From assembly GCA_024277485.1 (NCBI GenBank), contig JAJRVA010000144.1, forward strand, positions 1-7,307: a stretch of 7,307 bases of DNA, given 5' to 3'. This stretch comes from Deltaproteobacteria bacterium. Its GTDB lineage: Bacteria; Desulfobacterota; Desulfobulbia; Desulfobulbales; Desulfobulbaceae. Each line of letters begins with the position of its first letter. Position 1 is the stretch's first letter. The notes beneath the pieces were generated by a model. That model was given only the letters and a program-made list of their open reading frames with translations, made no database searches and had not been told where the DNA came from. The translations under genes and the position numbers were made by a program. Shown here one piece after another: positions 1-7,078 of the stretch.

Positions 1-273
1 GCCTGACTTTTTCTTTGCCTTCTTCCAGGCCTCCATGGATTCCCTTTTCGCCTTTTCATAAAATTCACGGGGCTCTTCCTTTGTCCTGTCCCAGGCTTGT
101 TTCGACGAATCCCTGGCCGCCTCAACGACTGCGTCGGCAGCCTCCCGGACCTCTTCCGCCGTCTTTTCCATCCTGCCGCTGTTTTCAGCGGCCCTGCCGG
201 AAGGGACCGATCCTGCCAATAATACAGCTGCAGACACAACAACTATCACCCTGTAAATTCGTTTTTTTCTCAT
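1..273 (-). CDS. Small exported helical protein with 11-residue repeats (3' end off window)
   Basis: I do not recognise this gene; only its first 91 codons are present and no stop is reached. The start ATG (273-271) follows an AGGGG ribosome-binding site about 6 bases upstream. Residues 1-5 are basic (MRKKR), residues 6-21 are hydrophobic, and a signal-peptidase site is plausible after A28 or A29, so the product is probably periplasmic or otherwise exported. The mature part is highly charged, Ala/Lys/Glu-rich and predicted helical. From residue 53 it falls into 11-residue units, 53-63, 64-74, 75-85 and a fourth starting at 86, with aromatic residues at W61, Y72 and W83 exactly 11 apart, Ala or Thr at the first position and Arg/Lys at the second. 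This resembles the periodicity of LEA-type or apolipoprotein-type amphipathic helices, which bind membranes or protect proteins; that role is inference. It is divergent from the efflux operon, so a functional link is not shown. Confidence 0.72.
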   Translation of the reverse strand, partial: MRKKRIYRVIVVVSAAVLLAGSVPSGRAAENSGRMEKTAEEVREAADAVVEAARDSSKQAWDRTKEEPREFYEKAKRESMEAWKKAKKKSG

Positions 274-303
274 CACAAGACCCCTAAACTTAAGCATTTA
301 ACG

Positions 304-332
304 AAATAATTAAACAATTTTATTGCATTCAA
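304..332 (-). promoter_or_regulatory. Candidate promoter of the small exported protein gene
   Basis: On the minus strand a TTGAAT (332-327) is separated by 17 bases from TTATTT (309-304). The -35 box matches the sigma-70 consensus at 4 of 6 positions; the -10 box is weak. Transcription would start near 297, giving a leader of about 25 bases before the ATG at 273. The surrounding DNA is very AT-rich, so such matches can arise by chance. Confidence 0.28.
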
Positions 333-437
333 AATAAATATGGTTATGTATATAGCAGATAATTTCAAGGTGAATTAGAATAAAACAAAATACACTTGAG
401 CATGAACAATACCATACCGGTTTTCACATCATCAATT

Positions 438-477
438 GTCGGCCAGGCGGCCTGCCGCGTGATACCAGTCAGCCGAC
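438..477 (+). other. Possible leader hairpin upstream of the outer-membrane channel gene
   Basis: GTCGGC (438-443) and GCCGAC (472-477) are perfect inverted arms of 6 bp. Between them lies a second short inverted repeat, CAGGC-G-GCCTG (444-454), and an alternative 4-bp hairpin with a CCTG loop (447-458). No T-run follows, so it is not an intrinsic terminator. It could be a leader structure or a protein-binding site, or chance pairing in GC-rich DNA. Confidence 0.25.
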
Positions 478-491
478 GGGAGAATAAAGCC

Positions 492-500
492 AAGGAAGGG
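492..500 (+). promoter_or_regulatory. Ribosome-binding site of the outer-membrane channel gene
   Basis: AAGGAAGGG lies 10 bases before the ATG at 511. A second in-frame ATG at 517 is farther away (16 bases), so 511 is preferred as the start. Confidence 0.6.
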
Positions 501-510
501 TGAATCCGCC

Positions 511-1881
511 ATGCGTATGCGACATTTCTTTGTATCTCTGTGTTGCCTGGGACTTCTGTTCAGTCTCCATTCCGCCTGGGCCCGGGAAGCGGAATTAACG
601 GTGCCTGAAACCTGGACTGTTGAGGAGGCGGTTCGTTTTGCCATTGCCAACAGCCCGGATTCGGCCATCACGAAGCAGCGTATTGCTGCGGCCGAGGCCG
701 CGGTCAGGCAGGCGTCATCCGCCTTTTATCCCCGGCTGGACCTCAGCGCCTCGTACGGACAGACGAACAATCCCATGTACTCATTCGGTAATATCCTCAA
801 CCAGGGAGCCTTTGACCAGAGCATTGATTTCAATGACCCGGGCAGGACGGACAACCTCAACATGGCAGCCACCCTGAGCTACCGGTTTTACAATGGCGGC
901 CGCGACGAGGCGGGACTCAACAGCGCCAGGTCGAAAACTGATGCTTCACGGTCTGAACTGCAGGCGGTCCATTCGCAATTAGGCTTTGAAGTGGTGAAAA
1001 TGTTTTACACCATTATCCAGGCCCAGGAAAACCTGCAGGCCCGCATCTCCGCTGCCGAGGCAATCGGCGCATCCATTGAGGTCGCCCGGGCGAGGTACGA
1101 GGCCGGCGACCTGCTCAAGGCTGACCTGCTCAACCTGGAAGTTCACCAGTCCCGGGCAGATGAAGATCTCATCCAGGCACGACATGCCCTGAAACTGGCC
1201 GGGCGTGGATTTCTCAACCTCCTGGGGCTGGAAGACGGACCGCTTTCCATTCAAACCGACTGTGATCTCGAACAGCCCATCCCCTCGGACACCTCCTATG
1301 ACGGGCGGCCGGAACTGCAGAATCTCGACTTTGCCATCAAGGCTGCCGAAGCGGCCGTTCGTCAGGCCCGCAGCGGCTATTACCCGACCGCCGACCTGTT
1401 TGCCGGCTACCAGGTAGACAAGGGCTTTGAACTCGATGGCGACGGCAATTCCTGGGTTGCCGGGGTAAAGCTGAATTATAACCTTTTTAACGGACAGCGG
1501 ACCTCGGCCGAAATTGCCCGGGCAAATGCGATGCTTGCGCAGGCAAAGGAACAGAGGAGGAAGACCGCGCTGGCAATCAACCTGGAGGTTGAACGGGCGC
1601 GCCTCTTTCTTGAGGAGACCGAACAGCGTCTTGAAGTGACCAAAAAAATGGTGGCCCAAGCTGAAGAAAGCGCCAACTTGAGCCGTGAACGGTTCAAGGA
1701 AGGCGTCATTCTTTCCTCAGACCTTATTGACGTGGAAAACAGGTTGACCGAGGCCCTGGTGCGCAGAACAGTGGCCCGGGCCTCTTATCGTATTGCCATT
1801 GCTGATTTCCGCAGAGCAGTCGGGCTGCGGCAATTTCAGGTTGCCGCAACAGGTAAAAATGATGACAAAGGAAAAGAGTAA
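511..1881 (+). CDS. TolC-family outer-membrane efflux channel protein
   Basis: Product of 456 residues, normal for TolC/OprM-type channels, which form trimers: a beta-barrel in the outer membrane continued by a long alpha-helical tunnel in the periplasm. Residues 1-24 are a signal peptide with a likely cut after AWA (A24). There is no lipobox, so unlike OprM it is not a lipoprotein. Two outer-membrane-efflux repeats are visible, about residues 35-240 and 260-445. The stretch AAEAAVRQA occurs identically at 60-68 and 278-286, each followed by an (F/Y)YP turn into the beta-strand region (Y73-P74 and Y291-P292), the expected internal duplication. Long Ala/Glu/Arg-rich heptad helices fill the rest. 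It is the first gene of a tight operon; the fusion protein gene starts one base after its stop. Its partners are therefore very likely the next two products. The short polar tail (GKNDDKGKE) is unremarkable. Confidence 0.93.
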   Translation: MRMRHFFVSLCCLGLLFSLHSAWAREAELTVPETWTVEEAVRFAIANSPDSAITKQRIAAAEAAVRQASSAFYPRLDLSASYGQTNNPMYSFGNILNQGAFDQSIDFNDPGRTDNLNMAATLSYRFYNGGRDEAGLNSARSKTDASRSELQAVHSQLGFEVVKMFYTIIQAQENLQARISAAEAIGASIEVARARYEAGDLLKADLLNLEVHQSRADEDLIQARHALKLAGRGFLNLLGLEDGPLSIQTDCDLEQPIPSDTSYDGRPELQNLDFAIKAAEAAVRQARSGYYPTADLFAGYQVDKGFELDGDGNSWVAGVKLNYNLFNGQRTSAEIARANAMLAQAKEQRRKTALAINLEVERARLFLEETEQRLEVTKKMVAQAEESANLSRERFKEGVILSSDLIDVENRLTEALVRRTVARASYRIAIADFRRAVGLRQFQVAATGKNDDKGKE

Positions 1882-1882
1882 C

Positions 1883-2911
1883 ATGAAAATATGGATCTAC
1901 CTGCTGAGTGTACTGGTACTGGCCCTGGCCTATGGCTGCCGGGCAGAGCACCAGGAAAAGGAACAGACCGGCCGGAACCTCCAGCCGGCAGAGGTCAGGG
2001 TTGCAACGGTTTCCCTTGAGGATGCCCCCTCGCAGATTGAGGTGGTCGGGACAATCCAGCCTGTGAACCGGGCTGTTATCGCCGCCAAGGTGACCGGGAC
2101 CATCGAGGAAATACCCGTTGTCCTGGGATCCCGTGTCAAGGCCGGAGACCTGCTTGTCAAGATCAGCGCAGGTGAAATTTCCGCCAGGGTGATCCAGGCC
2201 CGGGCCCAGCTGGAACAGGCGCGGAGGAACCTTGCACGGGAGAAAAAGCTGCTGCAGAAAAAAGCCGCCACCGCCGAATCGGTCAAATCCCTGGAAGACC
2301 TGTTCAGAGTGGCTGAGGCAGCGCATCATGAAGCCGTTACCATGTTGAGCTATACGAAAATTACAGCCCCGTTTGACGGGCAGATAACCAGCAAAAATGC
2401 CAATGTCGGTGACCTGGCCACCCCGGGCATACCTCTCCTGCAGTTGGAAAACAACCTGAAACTCCAGGTTGTTACCTCGGTACCTGAAGTCCAGGTTCTG
2501 CAACTGCATTCCGGCGACAGCCTGACCATCAATGTTCCTGCCGCGGACCTTGAAATTCTCGGTACGGTTGCCGAAGTCGCTCCTGCTGCGGACCCCCTCT
2601 CCAGAACCGCAGAGGTCAAGATCGACATCGAACAGAACGACCAGCTCCGCTCTGGCCAGTTCGCCCGGGTGGCCCTTCCAGGCACCAACAGGAAAGCCCT
2701 GTACGTTCCGGCTTCAGCGGTGAGGACCTTTGGCCAGATGGAGAAAATTTTTGTGGTCAGTGAAAATGTGGCCCGCCTTCGCCTCGTACGGACCGGAAAA
2801 GAAGTAAACGGCCGGGTTGAAATCCTGGCCGGCCTTGAGCCTGATGAAACAGTTGTCACAAGTGACATCGCAAAACTCGTTGACGGACAGCCCGTGATAA
2901 TAGAGCAATGA
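1883..2911 (+). CDS. Periplasmic adaptor (membrane fusion) lipoprotein of an RND efflux system
   Basis: Product of 342 residues. The start is ATG 1883, one base after the channel gene stop, with AGGA 10 bases upstream. An earlier in-frame ATG at 1793 would overlap the channel gene by 89 bases and lose the signal sequence, so it was rejected. Residues 1-18 are a hydrophobic signal ending at a lipobox (LAYG-C19), so C19 is probably lipid-modified. Domains in order: first barrel-sandwich (lipoyl) half about 55-95, with [20 protein letters not shown]; a short alpha-helical hairpin about 100-160, rich in Ala/Arg/Glu; second lipoyl half with the family-typical TAPFDGQI near 163-170; a beta-barrel domain about 180-260; and a C-terminal membrane-proximal domain. 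The family bridges the inner-membrane pump and the outer-membrane channel. Its stop overlaps the pump start (ATGA at 2908-2911), which suggests translational coupling and matched amounts. Confidence 0.93.
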   Translation: MKIWIYLLSVLVLALAYGCRAEHQEKEQTGRNLQPAEVRVATVSLEDAPSQIEVVGTIQPVNRAVIAAKVTGTIEEIPVVLGSRVKAGDLLVKISAGEISARVIQARAQLEQARRNLAREKKLLQKKAATAESVKSLEDLFRVAEAAHHEAVTMLSYTKITAPFDGQITSKNANVGDLATPGIPLLQLENNLKLQVVTSVPEVQVLQLHSGDSLTINVPAADLEILGTVAEVAPAADPLSRTAEVKIDIEQNDQLRSGQFARVALPGTNRKALYVPASAVRTFGQMEKIFVVSENVARLRLVRTGKEVNGRVEILAGLEPDETVVTSDIAKLVDGQPVIIEQ

Positions 2912-5900
2912 AAGAAAACACACATCCCAGTGAACATCCCGGTTTTGCCGGGCGCATGGCATCGGCCTTTATTGATTCCAAGCTGACCGTTATTGCCCTT
3001 ATCACCTCACTGCTGCTTGGTGTCTTTGCCGTCATCATGCTGCCGCGGGAAGAGGAGCCCCAGATCAAGGTGCCCATGATCGATGTCCTGGTCTCCATGC
3101 CGGGCGCTACTCCGAAAGAAGTTGAAGAACGGGCGTCCATCCCCATGGAGAAGCTGCTCTACGAACTGCCCGGAGTGGAGTATATCTATTCCACGTCCAT
3201 GCCGGGCCAGAGCCTGCTGGTGGTTCGTTTTTATGTTGGCGCAAACCTCGAGGAATCCATTGTCAGGCTCAACCAGAAACTGGAAACCAACTTTGACCGG
3301 ATCCCGCACGGGGTGAGCACGCCGCTCATCAAACCGCATACCATCGATGATGTTCCGATCCTGGCCCTGACCTTTCATTCCAAACGCTATGATCACTTTA
3401 CCCTGAGAAGGCTGGCCGCCCAGGTCGATGATGCCATCAAAAATATCCCGGAGGTGGCGGAAACCAAGCTGATAGGAGGTACCCGCCGCCAGGTGCGCAT
3501 CCAGTTTGACCCACTTCTCCTGTCAGCGCGAAACCTGACCATCGACGATCTTGTGCCCAGGATAACGCAGGCCAACCGCCAGTCCTATACCGGCACCCTG
3601 CAGTCGGCAAACCGTGAAATAATCCTGCAGAGCGGCACGTTCCTGTCTACCGCCCGGGAAATCGGCCGCATTGTCGTCGGCGTGTACGGGGACCGGCCCG
3701 TGTACCTGGATGAGGTTGCCACCATTAACGACGGCCCGGAGGAACCGGATACCTATGTCCTGTTCGGACAGGGACAAGGGTCAGGCGAAGAGGCTGCCGT
3801 TACCCTTTCCGTTGCCAAGAGGCCGGGCGCCAACGCCGTGCATGTCGTCGAGACTGTGCTGGAAAAGGTCGACAGCCTGAAGGGCAGCCTGATCCCGGCT
3901 GACATTGAGATCGCGATCACCCGGGATTACGGTGAAACAGCAGCGGAGAAATCAAACGAACTGCTTCTGCATATGGGCATCGCCGTGTTCGGGGTTGCCC
4001 TGCTCATTCTCTTTTTCCTGGGCTGGCGGGAATCCATGGTGGTCATGTTAGCCATACCATCAACCCTGGCGCTCACCCTGCTGCTCTTCTACCTGTACGG
4101 CTATACCCTGAACAGGATCACGCTCTTTGCCCTGATTTTCTCCATAGGTATCCTGGTTGACGATGCCATCGTGGTGGTGGAAAATATTGTCCGCCACCTG
4201 AAACTGCCTGGAAACCGGGGCAGGTCGACCGTCAAGGTGGCCATAGATGCCGTCATCGAGGTGGGAAACCCGACCATACTGGCCACATGGGCCGTCATTG
4301 CCGCCATTCTGCCCATGGCCTTTGTCGGCGGACTCATGGGGCCCTACATGCGACCCATCCCCATCGGTTCGTCTGCAGCCATGATCTTTTCCCTGCTCAT
4401 CGCCTTTTCCGTAACGCCATGGGCCGCGGTCCGCCTGCTGAAAAAAGACTGTACCCAGGCGGAATGCGCCACCGAGCCGGAGGAAGGTGATAGCGACCAT
4501 GCGCCGGATGACATCTTCACCCGGCTGTATCACCGGATCATGGACCCGCTGTTGGCCAGCGGTGCCACCCGGGCCCTGTTTTTCGGGATAATCATCGCCA
4601 TGCTGCTTGGCGCCTGCTCCATGTTCTATTTCGGCCTGGTCAAGGCCAAGATGCTCCCCTTTGACAACAAGTCGGAATTCCAGATCATTCTTGATATGCC
4701 GGAGGGATCGACACTTGAGCACACCACCAGGGTTGCCAGGGAGATGGCAGCGGTTATCGCCGATGAACCTGAGGTTACCAACTACCAGATATACGCAGGC
4801 ACGGCCTCGCCATACAACTTCAACGGACTGGTCCGGCACTATTTCATGCGCAGCGGCTCCAGTGTGGCCGATATCCAGGTCAACCTGCTGCCCAAGGACA
4901 AGCGGAACCTCCAGAGTCATGATATTGCCAAACGTATCCGCCCTGAAGTTGCGGCCATCGCCAAAAAGTACGGGGCCGCGGTTGCAGTGGCCGAGGTGCC
5001 GCCGGGACCACCTGTCCTGCAGACGCTTGTGGCGGAAATTTACGGGCCCACGGACCAGGACCGGGTGGCACTGGCAAGAGAGGTGAAAAAGATTTTCGAG
5101 TCAACCGTGGGCGTGGTTGACGTCGACTGGTACCGGGAAGAGGACCGCACCAAAACCCTGGTTACGGTTGACAAGGAAAAGGCCGCCTTGAACAACATAT
5201 CCGAAGGGGAGATAACCCGGGCCATCCAGATGGCTGTGCAGGGGCGATCCATTGACCTGTTCCACCAGCCGAAGGACAAGGAAGAGATCAACATTATCCT
5301 GGAACTGCCCAGGGAAATGCGGTCCAGGATTGAAGGTGTGCTGAATATTTCCATCAGGCCCGCCATGGACCCGTCCGCCCCGCTGGTGCCCCTGCGCGAG
5401 CTGGTCCGCATCGAGGAGGCCCCTGTTGACCAGCCCATTTACCGGAAAAACCTGAAGCCGGTCATCTATGTTACCGGCGACGTGGCCGGGGCGGCCGAGA
5501 GCCCGGTGTACGCAATTTTTGAAATGAATGAAAAGATCGCTGCCCTCAATGGCCGCGATTTCAACGCCGGCGGCGACAGGATAAAAATATTCAACCTGAA
5601 ACAACCCTTCAGCGATACGGAAACGTCCATGAAATGGGACGGTGAATGGCATATCACCCTTGAAGTCTTCCGCGACCTGGGGCTTGCCTTCTGCGCAGTC
5701 ATGATCCTCATCTACATGCTGATGGTGGGCTGGTTCAAGGATTATATCACGCCGCTGGTGGTCATGGCGGCCATACCTTTTTCCCTGATCGGCATCCTGC
5801 CGGCCCACTGGGGTTTCAATGCCTTTTTTACGGCAACGTCCATGATCGGTTTCATGGCCGGGGCGGGCATTGTGGTCCGGAACTCCATTATCCTGGTGGA

Positions 5901-6171
5901 TTTCATCGAGTTGCGGATCAGTCACGGCCTGCCGCTGGCAGAGGCCGTGGTCGAGGCCGGCGCGGTCCGCTTCCGCCCCATGCTGCTCACCGCCCTGGCG
6001 GTTGTTGTCGGCGCCTCGGTTATCCTGGCAGATCCGATTTTCCAGGGACTGGCCATATCACTCATGTTCGGTGAAATCGCCTCCCTGCTCATCAGCCGCA
6101 TGGCCGTGCCGGTCCTCTACTACATGATCAAGAAACGGAGCCACCCGGAAACAGCCCCTGCGCAGCCGTAA
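2908..6171 (+). CDS. RND-family proton-driven efflux pump, inner-membrane subunit
   Basis: Product of 1087 residues, slightly longer than AcrB (about 1049). The layout is typical RND: TM1 about 26-45, a large periplasmic loop about 46-353, TM2-TM6 about 354-510, a cytoplasmic linker, TM7 about 555-578, a second periplasmic loop about 580-915, and TM8-TM12 about 918-1078. TM4 carries the proton-relay pair D418-D419 in [13 protein letters not shown]. In TM10 the motif is [13 protein letters not shown], so R991 stands where AcrB has K940. The second loop begins with [20 protein letters not shown]. The pump belongs to the HAE-like (COG0841) group rather than to the CusA metal group, because the methionine and acidic metal-site signatures are not seen; the substrate cannot be named. 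Translation probably couples to the adaptor gene through the ATGA overlap, since only a weak GAG precedes the start. No plus-strand terminator is evident after the stop. Confidence 0.94.
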   Translation: MKENTHPSEHPGFAGRMASAFIDSKLTVIALITSLLLGVFAVIMLPREEEPQIKVPMIDVLVSMPGATPKEVEERASIPMEKLLYELPGVEYIYSTSMPGQSLLVVRFYVGANLEESIVRLNQKLETNFDRIPHGVSTPLIKPHTIDDVPILALTFHSKRYDHFTLRRLAAQVDDAIKNIPEVAETKLIGGTRRQVRIQFDPLLLSARNLTIDDLVPRITQANRQSYTGTLQSANREIILQSGTFLSTAREIGRIVVGVYGDRPVYLDEVATINDGPEEPDTYVLFGQGQGSGEEAAVTLSVAKRPGANAVHVVETVLEKVDSLKGSLIPADIEIAITRDYGETAAEKSNELLLHMGIAVFGVALLILFFLGWRESMVVMLAIPSTLALTLLLFYLYGYTLNRITLFALIFSIGILVDDAIVVVENIVRHLKLPGNRGRSTVKVAIDAVIEVGNPTILATWAVIAAILPMAFVGGLMGPYMRPIPIGSSAAMIFSLLIAFSVTPWAAVRLLKKDCTQAECATEPEEGDSDHAPDDIFTRLYHRIMDPLLASGATRALFFGIIIAMLLGACSMFYFGLVKAKMLPFDNKSEFQIILDMPEGSTLEHTTRVAREMAAVIADEPEVTNYQIYAGTASPYNFNGLVRHYFMRSGSSVADIQVNLLPKDKRNLQSHDIAKRIRPEVAAIAKKYGAAVAVAEVPPGPPVLQTLVAEIYGPTDQDRVALAREVKKIFESTVGVVDVDWYREEDRTKTLVTVDKEKAALNNISEGEITRAIQMAVQGRSIDLFHQPKDKEEINIILELPREMRSRIEGVLNISIRPAMDPSAPLVPLRELVRIEEAPVDQPIYRKNLKPVIYVTGDVAGAAESPVYAIFEMNEKIAALNGRDFNAGGDRIKIFNLKQPFSDTETSMKWDGEWHITLEVFRDLGLAFCAVMILIYMLMVGWFKDYITPLVVMAAIPFSLIGILPAHWGFNAFFTATSMIGFMAGAGIVVRNSIILVDFIELRISHGLPLAEAVVEAGAVRFRPMLLTALAVVVGASVILADPIFQGLAISLMFGEIASLLISRMAVPVLYYMIKKRSHPETAPAQP

Positions 6172-6172
6172 A

Positions 6173-6286
6173 ACAGGAAAATACTACACCTTCTACAGCC
6201 CCACCCTCGACTTCCAGGCCAAATGCTTTCAGGATTCCGGTCTTGAGGCATCAGGTTCTTCGATAACACACCGGGGTTTGCGTTAG
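6173..6286 (+). other. Short coding-like stretch without a start, possible gene relic
   Basis: Directly after the pump stop, one frame (codons beginning at 6173) runs open to TAG at 6284-6286. In its first part, from 6182, nearly every codon ends in C or G and the reading is YYTFYSPTLDFQAK, a pattern typical of real genes in this GC-rich genome. There is no ATG and no ribosome-binding site, and the frame is blocked upstream by TGA at 6125-6127. It may be the decayed end of a lost gene, or chance. Confidence 0.22.
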
Positions 6287-6345
6287 CGGGGATTGCCATA
6301 CAGGGCAGGCTTTCTTCAGCAGGAACAGGCCACGGTTTTCACAAC

Positions 6346-6380
6346 AAAAAGCACCGGGCACCAACACCAAACGTGGCCCG
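6346..6380 (-). terminator. Candidate intrinsic terminator after the toxin gene
   Basis: Read on the minus strand, CGGGCCAC (6380-6373) pairs with GTGCCCG (6361-6355) with one bulged C and an 11-base loop; four bases later comes a run of five T (6350-6346). It lies 5 bases after the toxin stop codon, where a terminator is expected. The gap between stem and T-run makes it imperfect. Confidence 0.38.
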
Positions 6381-6384
6381 CACT

Positions 6385-6810
6385 CTATCTTGAAAACGGG
6401 TTGACGACAGTAAGGTTTCGGATCTTCTGACCATCCTGCAAATCTTCAGTATACAGGGTGTCGCATCCATCTTTCAGGGCCGCTGAGATAATCAGCGAAT
6501 CATACAGAGAATAGCCCGTAGTTGCGGCTATGTCCAAACCGGTTTTAACATAGTCGGCATCCGGGAAAACCACCTCAAACTGCATGAAAACTTTGTCGAG
6601 ATACTCCTTGCCGCTTAACAGAGACATGGGCACTGCGAACTTCTTTGTCGCAACATTAAAAAATTCCTGAATAACCTGAAAGCTGATATACCCATTTCCG
6701 GTTCTCAGGGCCGATTTGATCAACTCCCGGGCTTGCTGTTGTTTCTCTTTTGCTGTCTCATCAAAAGAATAAACAAAAATATTGGTATCGAGAAAAAACT
6801 TATCTTTCAT
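6385..6810 (-). CDS. vapC: PIN-domain ribonuclease toxin, VapC type
   Basis: Product of 141 residues, the usual length for a VapC toxin. PIN-domain proteins are Mg2+/Mn2+-dependent endoribonucleases, and VapC toxins typically cut tRNA or rRNA and stop translation. The acidic active-site residues are visible in the standard order: D8 in FFLDTNIFVYSFD at the N-terminus, E49 in QVIQEFFNV, D104 in GYSLYDSLIISAA, and D123 in LYTEDLQDG. All four are present, so the enzyme looks intact. The start ATG (6810-6808) lies inside the end of the antitoxin gene, giving an 11-base overlap, so translation is probably coupled. Base composition is more AT-rich than that of the efflux operon, compatible with separate acquisition. 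The RNA target cannot be read from the sequence. Confidence 0.9.
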   Translation of the reverse strand: MKDKFFLDTNIFVYSFDETAKEKQQQARELIKSALRTGNGYISFQVIQEFFNVATKKFAVPMSLLSGKEYLDKVFMQFEVVFPDADYVKTGLDIAATTGYSLYDSLIISAALKDGCDTLYTEDLQDGQKIRNLTVVNPFSR

Positions 6811-7021
6811 TCATTTCATCCCGAGAAAATTTTCGCCCGGCCTTGACATCAGCCAGACTCTCCATCAGGGCATCATAGTCTACGTCAATGTTGTCACGAT
6901 GGACATACTTTCTCATCCACCCCCGGAAGAGCTGATTCAGGGAAGTATTTTCCCGCCTGGCCTTTTCCCTGGCCTGCTTGATAAGGATATCCTCAGCGCT
7001 CAATGTAATGTTTTTAGCCAT
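6800..7021 (-). CDS. Ribbon-helix-helix-like antitoxin paired with the PIN toxin
   Basis: Product of 73 residues. The N-terminal part fits a ribbon-helix-helix DNA-binding fold: a short strand KNITLSAE (3-10), helix 1 about 11-25 (DILIKQAREKARREN), a TSLNQ turn, then helix 2 about 31-40 (LFRGWMRKYV). The C-terminal part from about residue 44 (DNIDVDYDALMESLADVKAGRKFSRDEMNER) is charged and probably the flexible arm that wraps around and blocks the toxin. The start ATG (7021-7019) has a strong Shine-Dalgarno site. It is the first gene of the pair and overlaps the toxin by 11 bases, the classic order in which the antitoxin is made first. By analogy with related pairs it should repress its own promoter, probably through the palindrome at 7066-7077. 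The family assignment is from fold pattern and context, not from a search. Confidence 0.82.
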   Translation of the reverse strand: MAKNITLSAEDILIKQAREKARRENTSLNQLFRGWMRKYVHRDNIDVDYDALMESLADVKAGRKFSRDEMNER

Positions 7022-7027
7022 ACACTC

Positions 7028-7034
7028 CCTCCTT
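7028..7034 (-). promoter_or_regulatory. Strong ribosome-binding site of the antitoxin gene
   Basis: On the minus strand AAGGAGG lies 6 bases before the antitoxin ATG, close to the ideal sequence and spacing. It is much stronger than anything in front of the toxin start, consistent with antitoxin being made in excess. Confidence 0.75.
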
Positions 7035-7048
7035 TTTTACACATTAAA

Positions 7049-7078
7049 AGTATGCACTTTTTTCGTGTTGCGCAACAA
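7049..7078 (-). promoter_or_regulatory. Candidate promoter of the toxin-antitoxin pair
   Basis: On the minus strand TTGTTG (7078-7073) and CATACT (7054-7049) are separated by 18 bases; each matches the sigma-70 consensus at 4 of 6 positions. Transcription would begin near 7042, about 20 bases before the antitoxin ATG, which leaves room for the ribosome-binding site. Confidence 0.42.
7066..7077. promoter_or_regulatory. Perfect 12-bp palindrome, candidate operator for the antitoxin
   Basis: TGTTGCGCAACA is identical to its reverse complement and overlaps the proposed -35 box. Ribbon-helix-helix antitoxins bind short palindromes at their own promoter, so this is the best candidate autoregulatory site. 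No second copy was found nearby. Confidence 0.45.

Larger units (their letters stand above)
333..510 (+). promoter_or_regulatory. AT-rich promoter region and GC-rich leader of the efflux operon
   Basis: This stretch must hold the promoter of the three-gene efflux operon, because nothing else precedes it on the plus strand. No box pair is convincing. TAGAAT at 376-381 is a good -10 by itself but lacks a recognisable -35 at the right distance, and TTGAGC at 394-399 lacks a -10. Base composition switches from strongly AT-rich (up to about 415) to GC-rich (about 436-480), consistent with an upstream promoter and a transcribed, structured leader. I see no clear operator for a TetR-, MarR- or MerR-type regulator. 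Confidence 0.35.

Noticed and set aside
15..287. Plus-strand open frame of 90 codons at the left edge
   Set aside because: It is Pro/Ser/Arg-rich, has no domain, and lies opposite the minus-strand gene that has a signal peptide, a ribosome-binding site and repeats.
979..1659. Minus-strand open frame (226 codons) opposite the channel gene
   Set aside because: It is antisense to a clear TolC-type gene, has no family resemblance, and its composition is that of a shadow frame.
1793..1882. Longer start for the adaptor gene at 1793
   Set aside because: It would overlap the channel gene by 89 bases and bury the signal sequence and lipobox. ATG 1883 has a better ribosome-binding site and gives a proper lipoprotein.
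1724..2509. Minus-strand open frame (261 codons) spanning the channel-adaptor junction
   Set aside because: It overlaps two well-supported plus-strand genes and shows no domain.
4060..4920. Long minus-strand open frame (286 codons) inside the pump gene
   Set aside because: It lies antisense to the pump gene, whose family motifs are unmistakable. Long antisense frames are common opposite GC-rich genes, and the translation shows no recognisable domain.
5101..5925. Long minus-strand open frame (274 codons) inside the pump gene
   Set aside because: It is a shadow of the pump gene in the same antisense frame, His/Gly/Asp-rich with no domain and no ribosome-binding context.
6172..6345. Terminator for the efflux operon on the plus strand
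   Set aside because: I searched this gap for a hairpin followed by T residues and found none. The hairpin at 6346-6380 has its T-run only on the minus-strand side.
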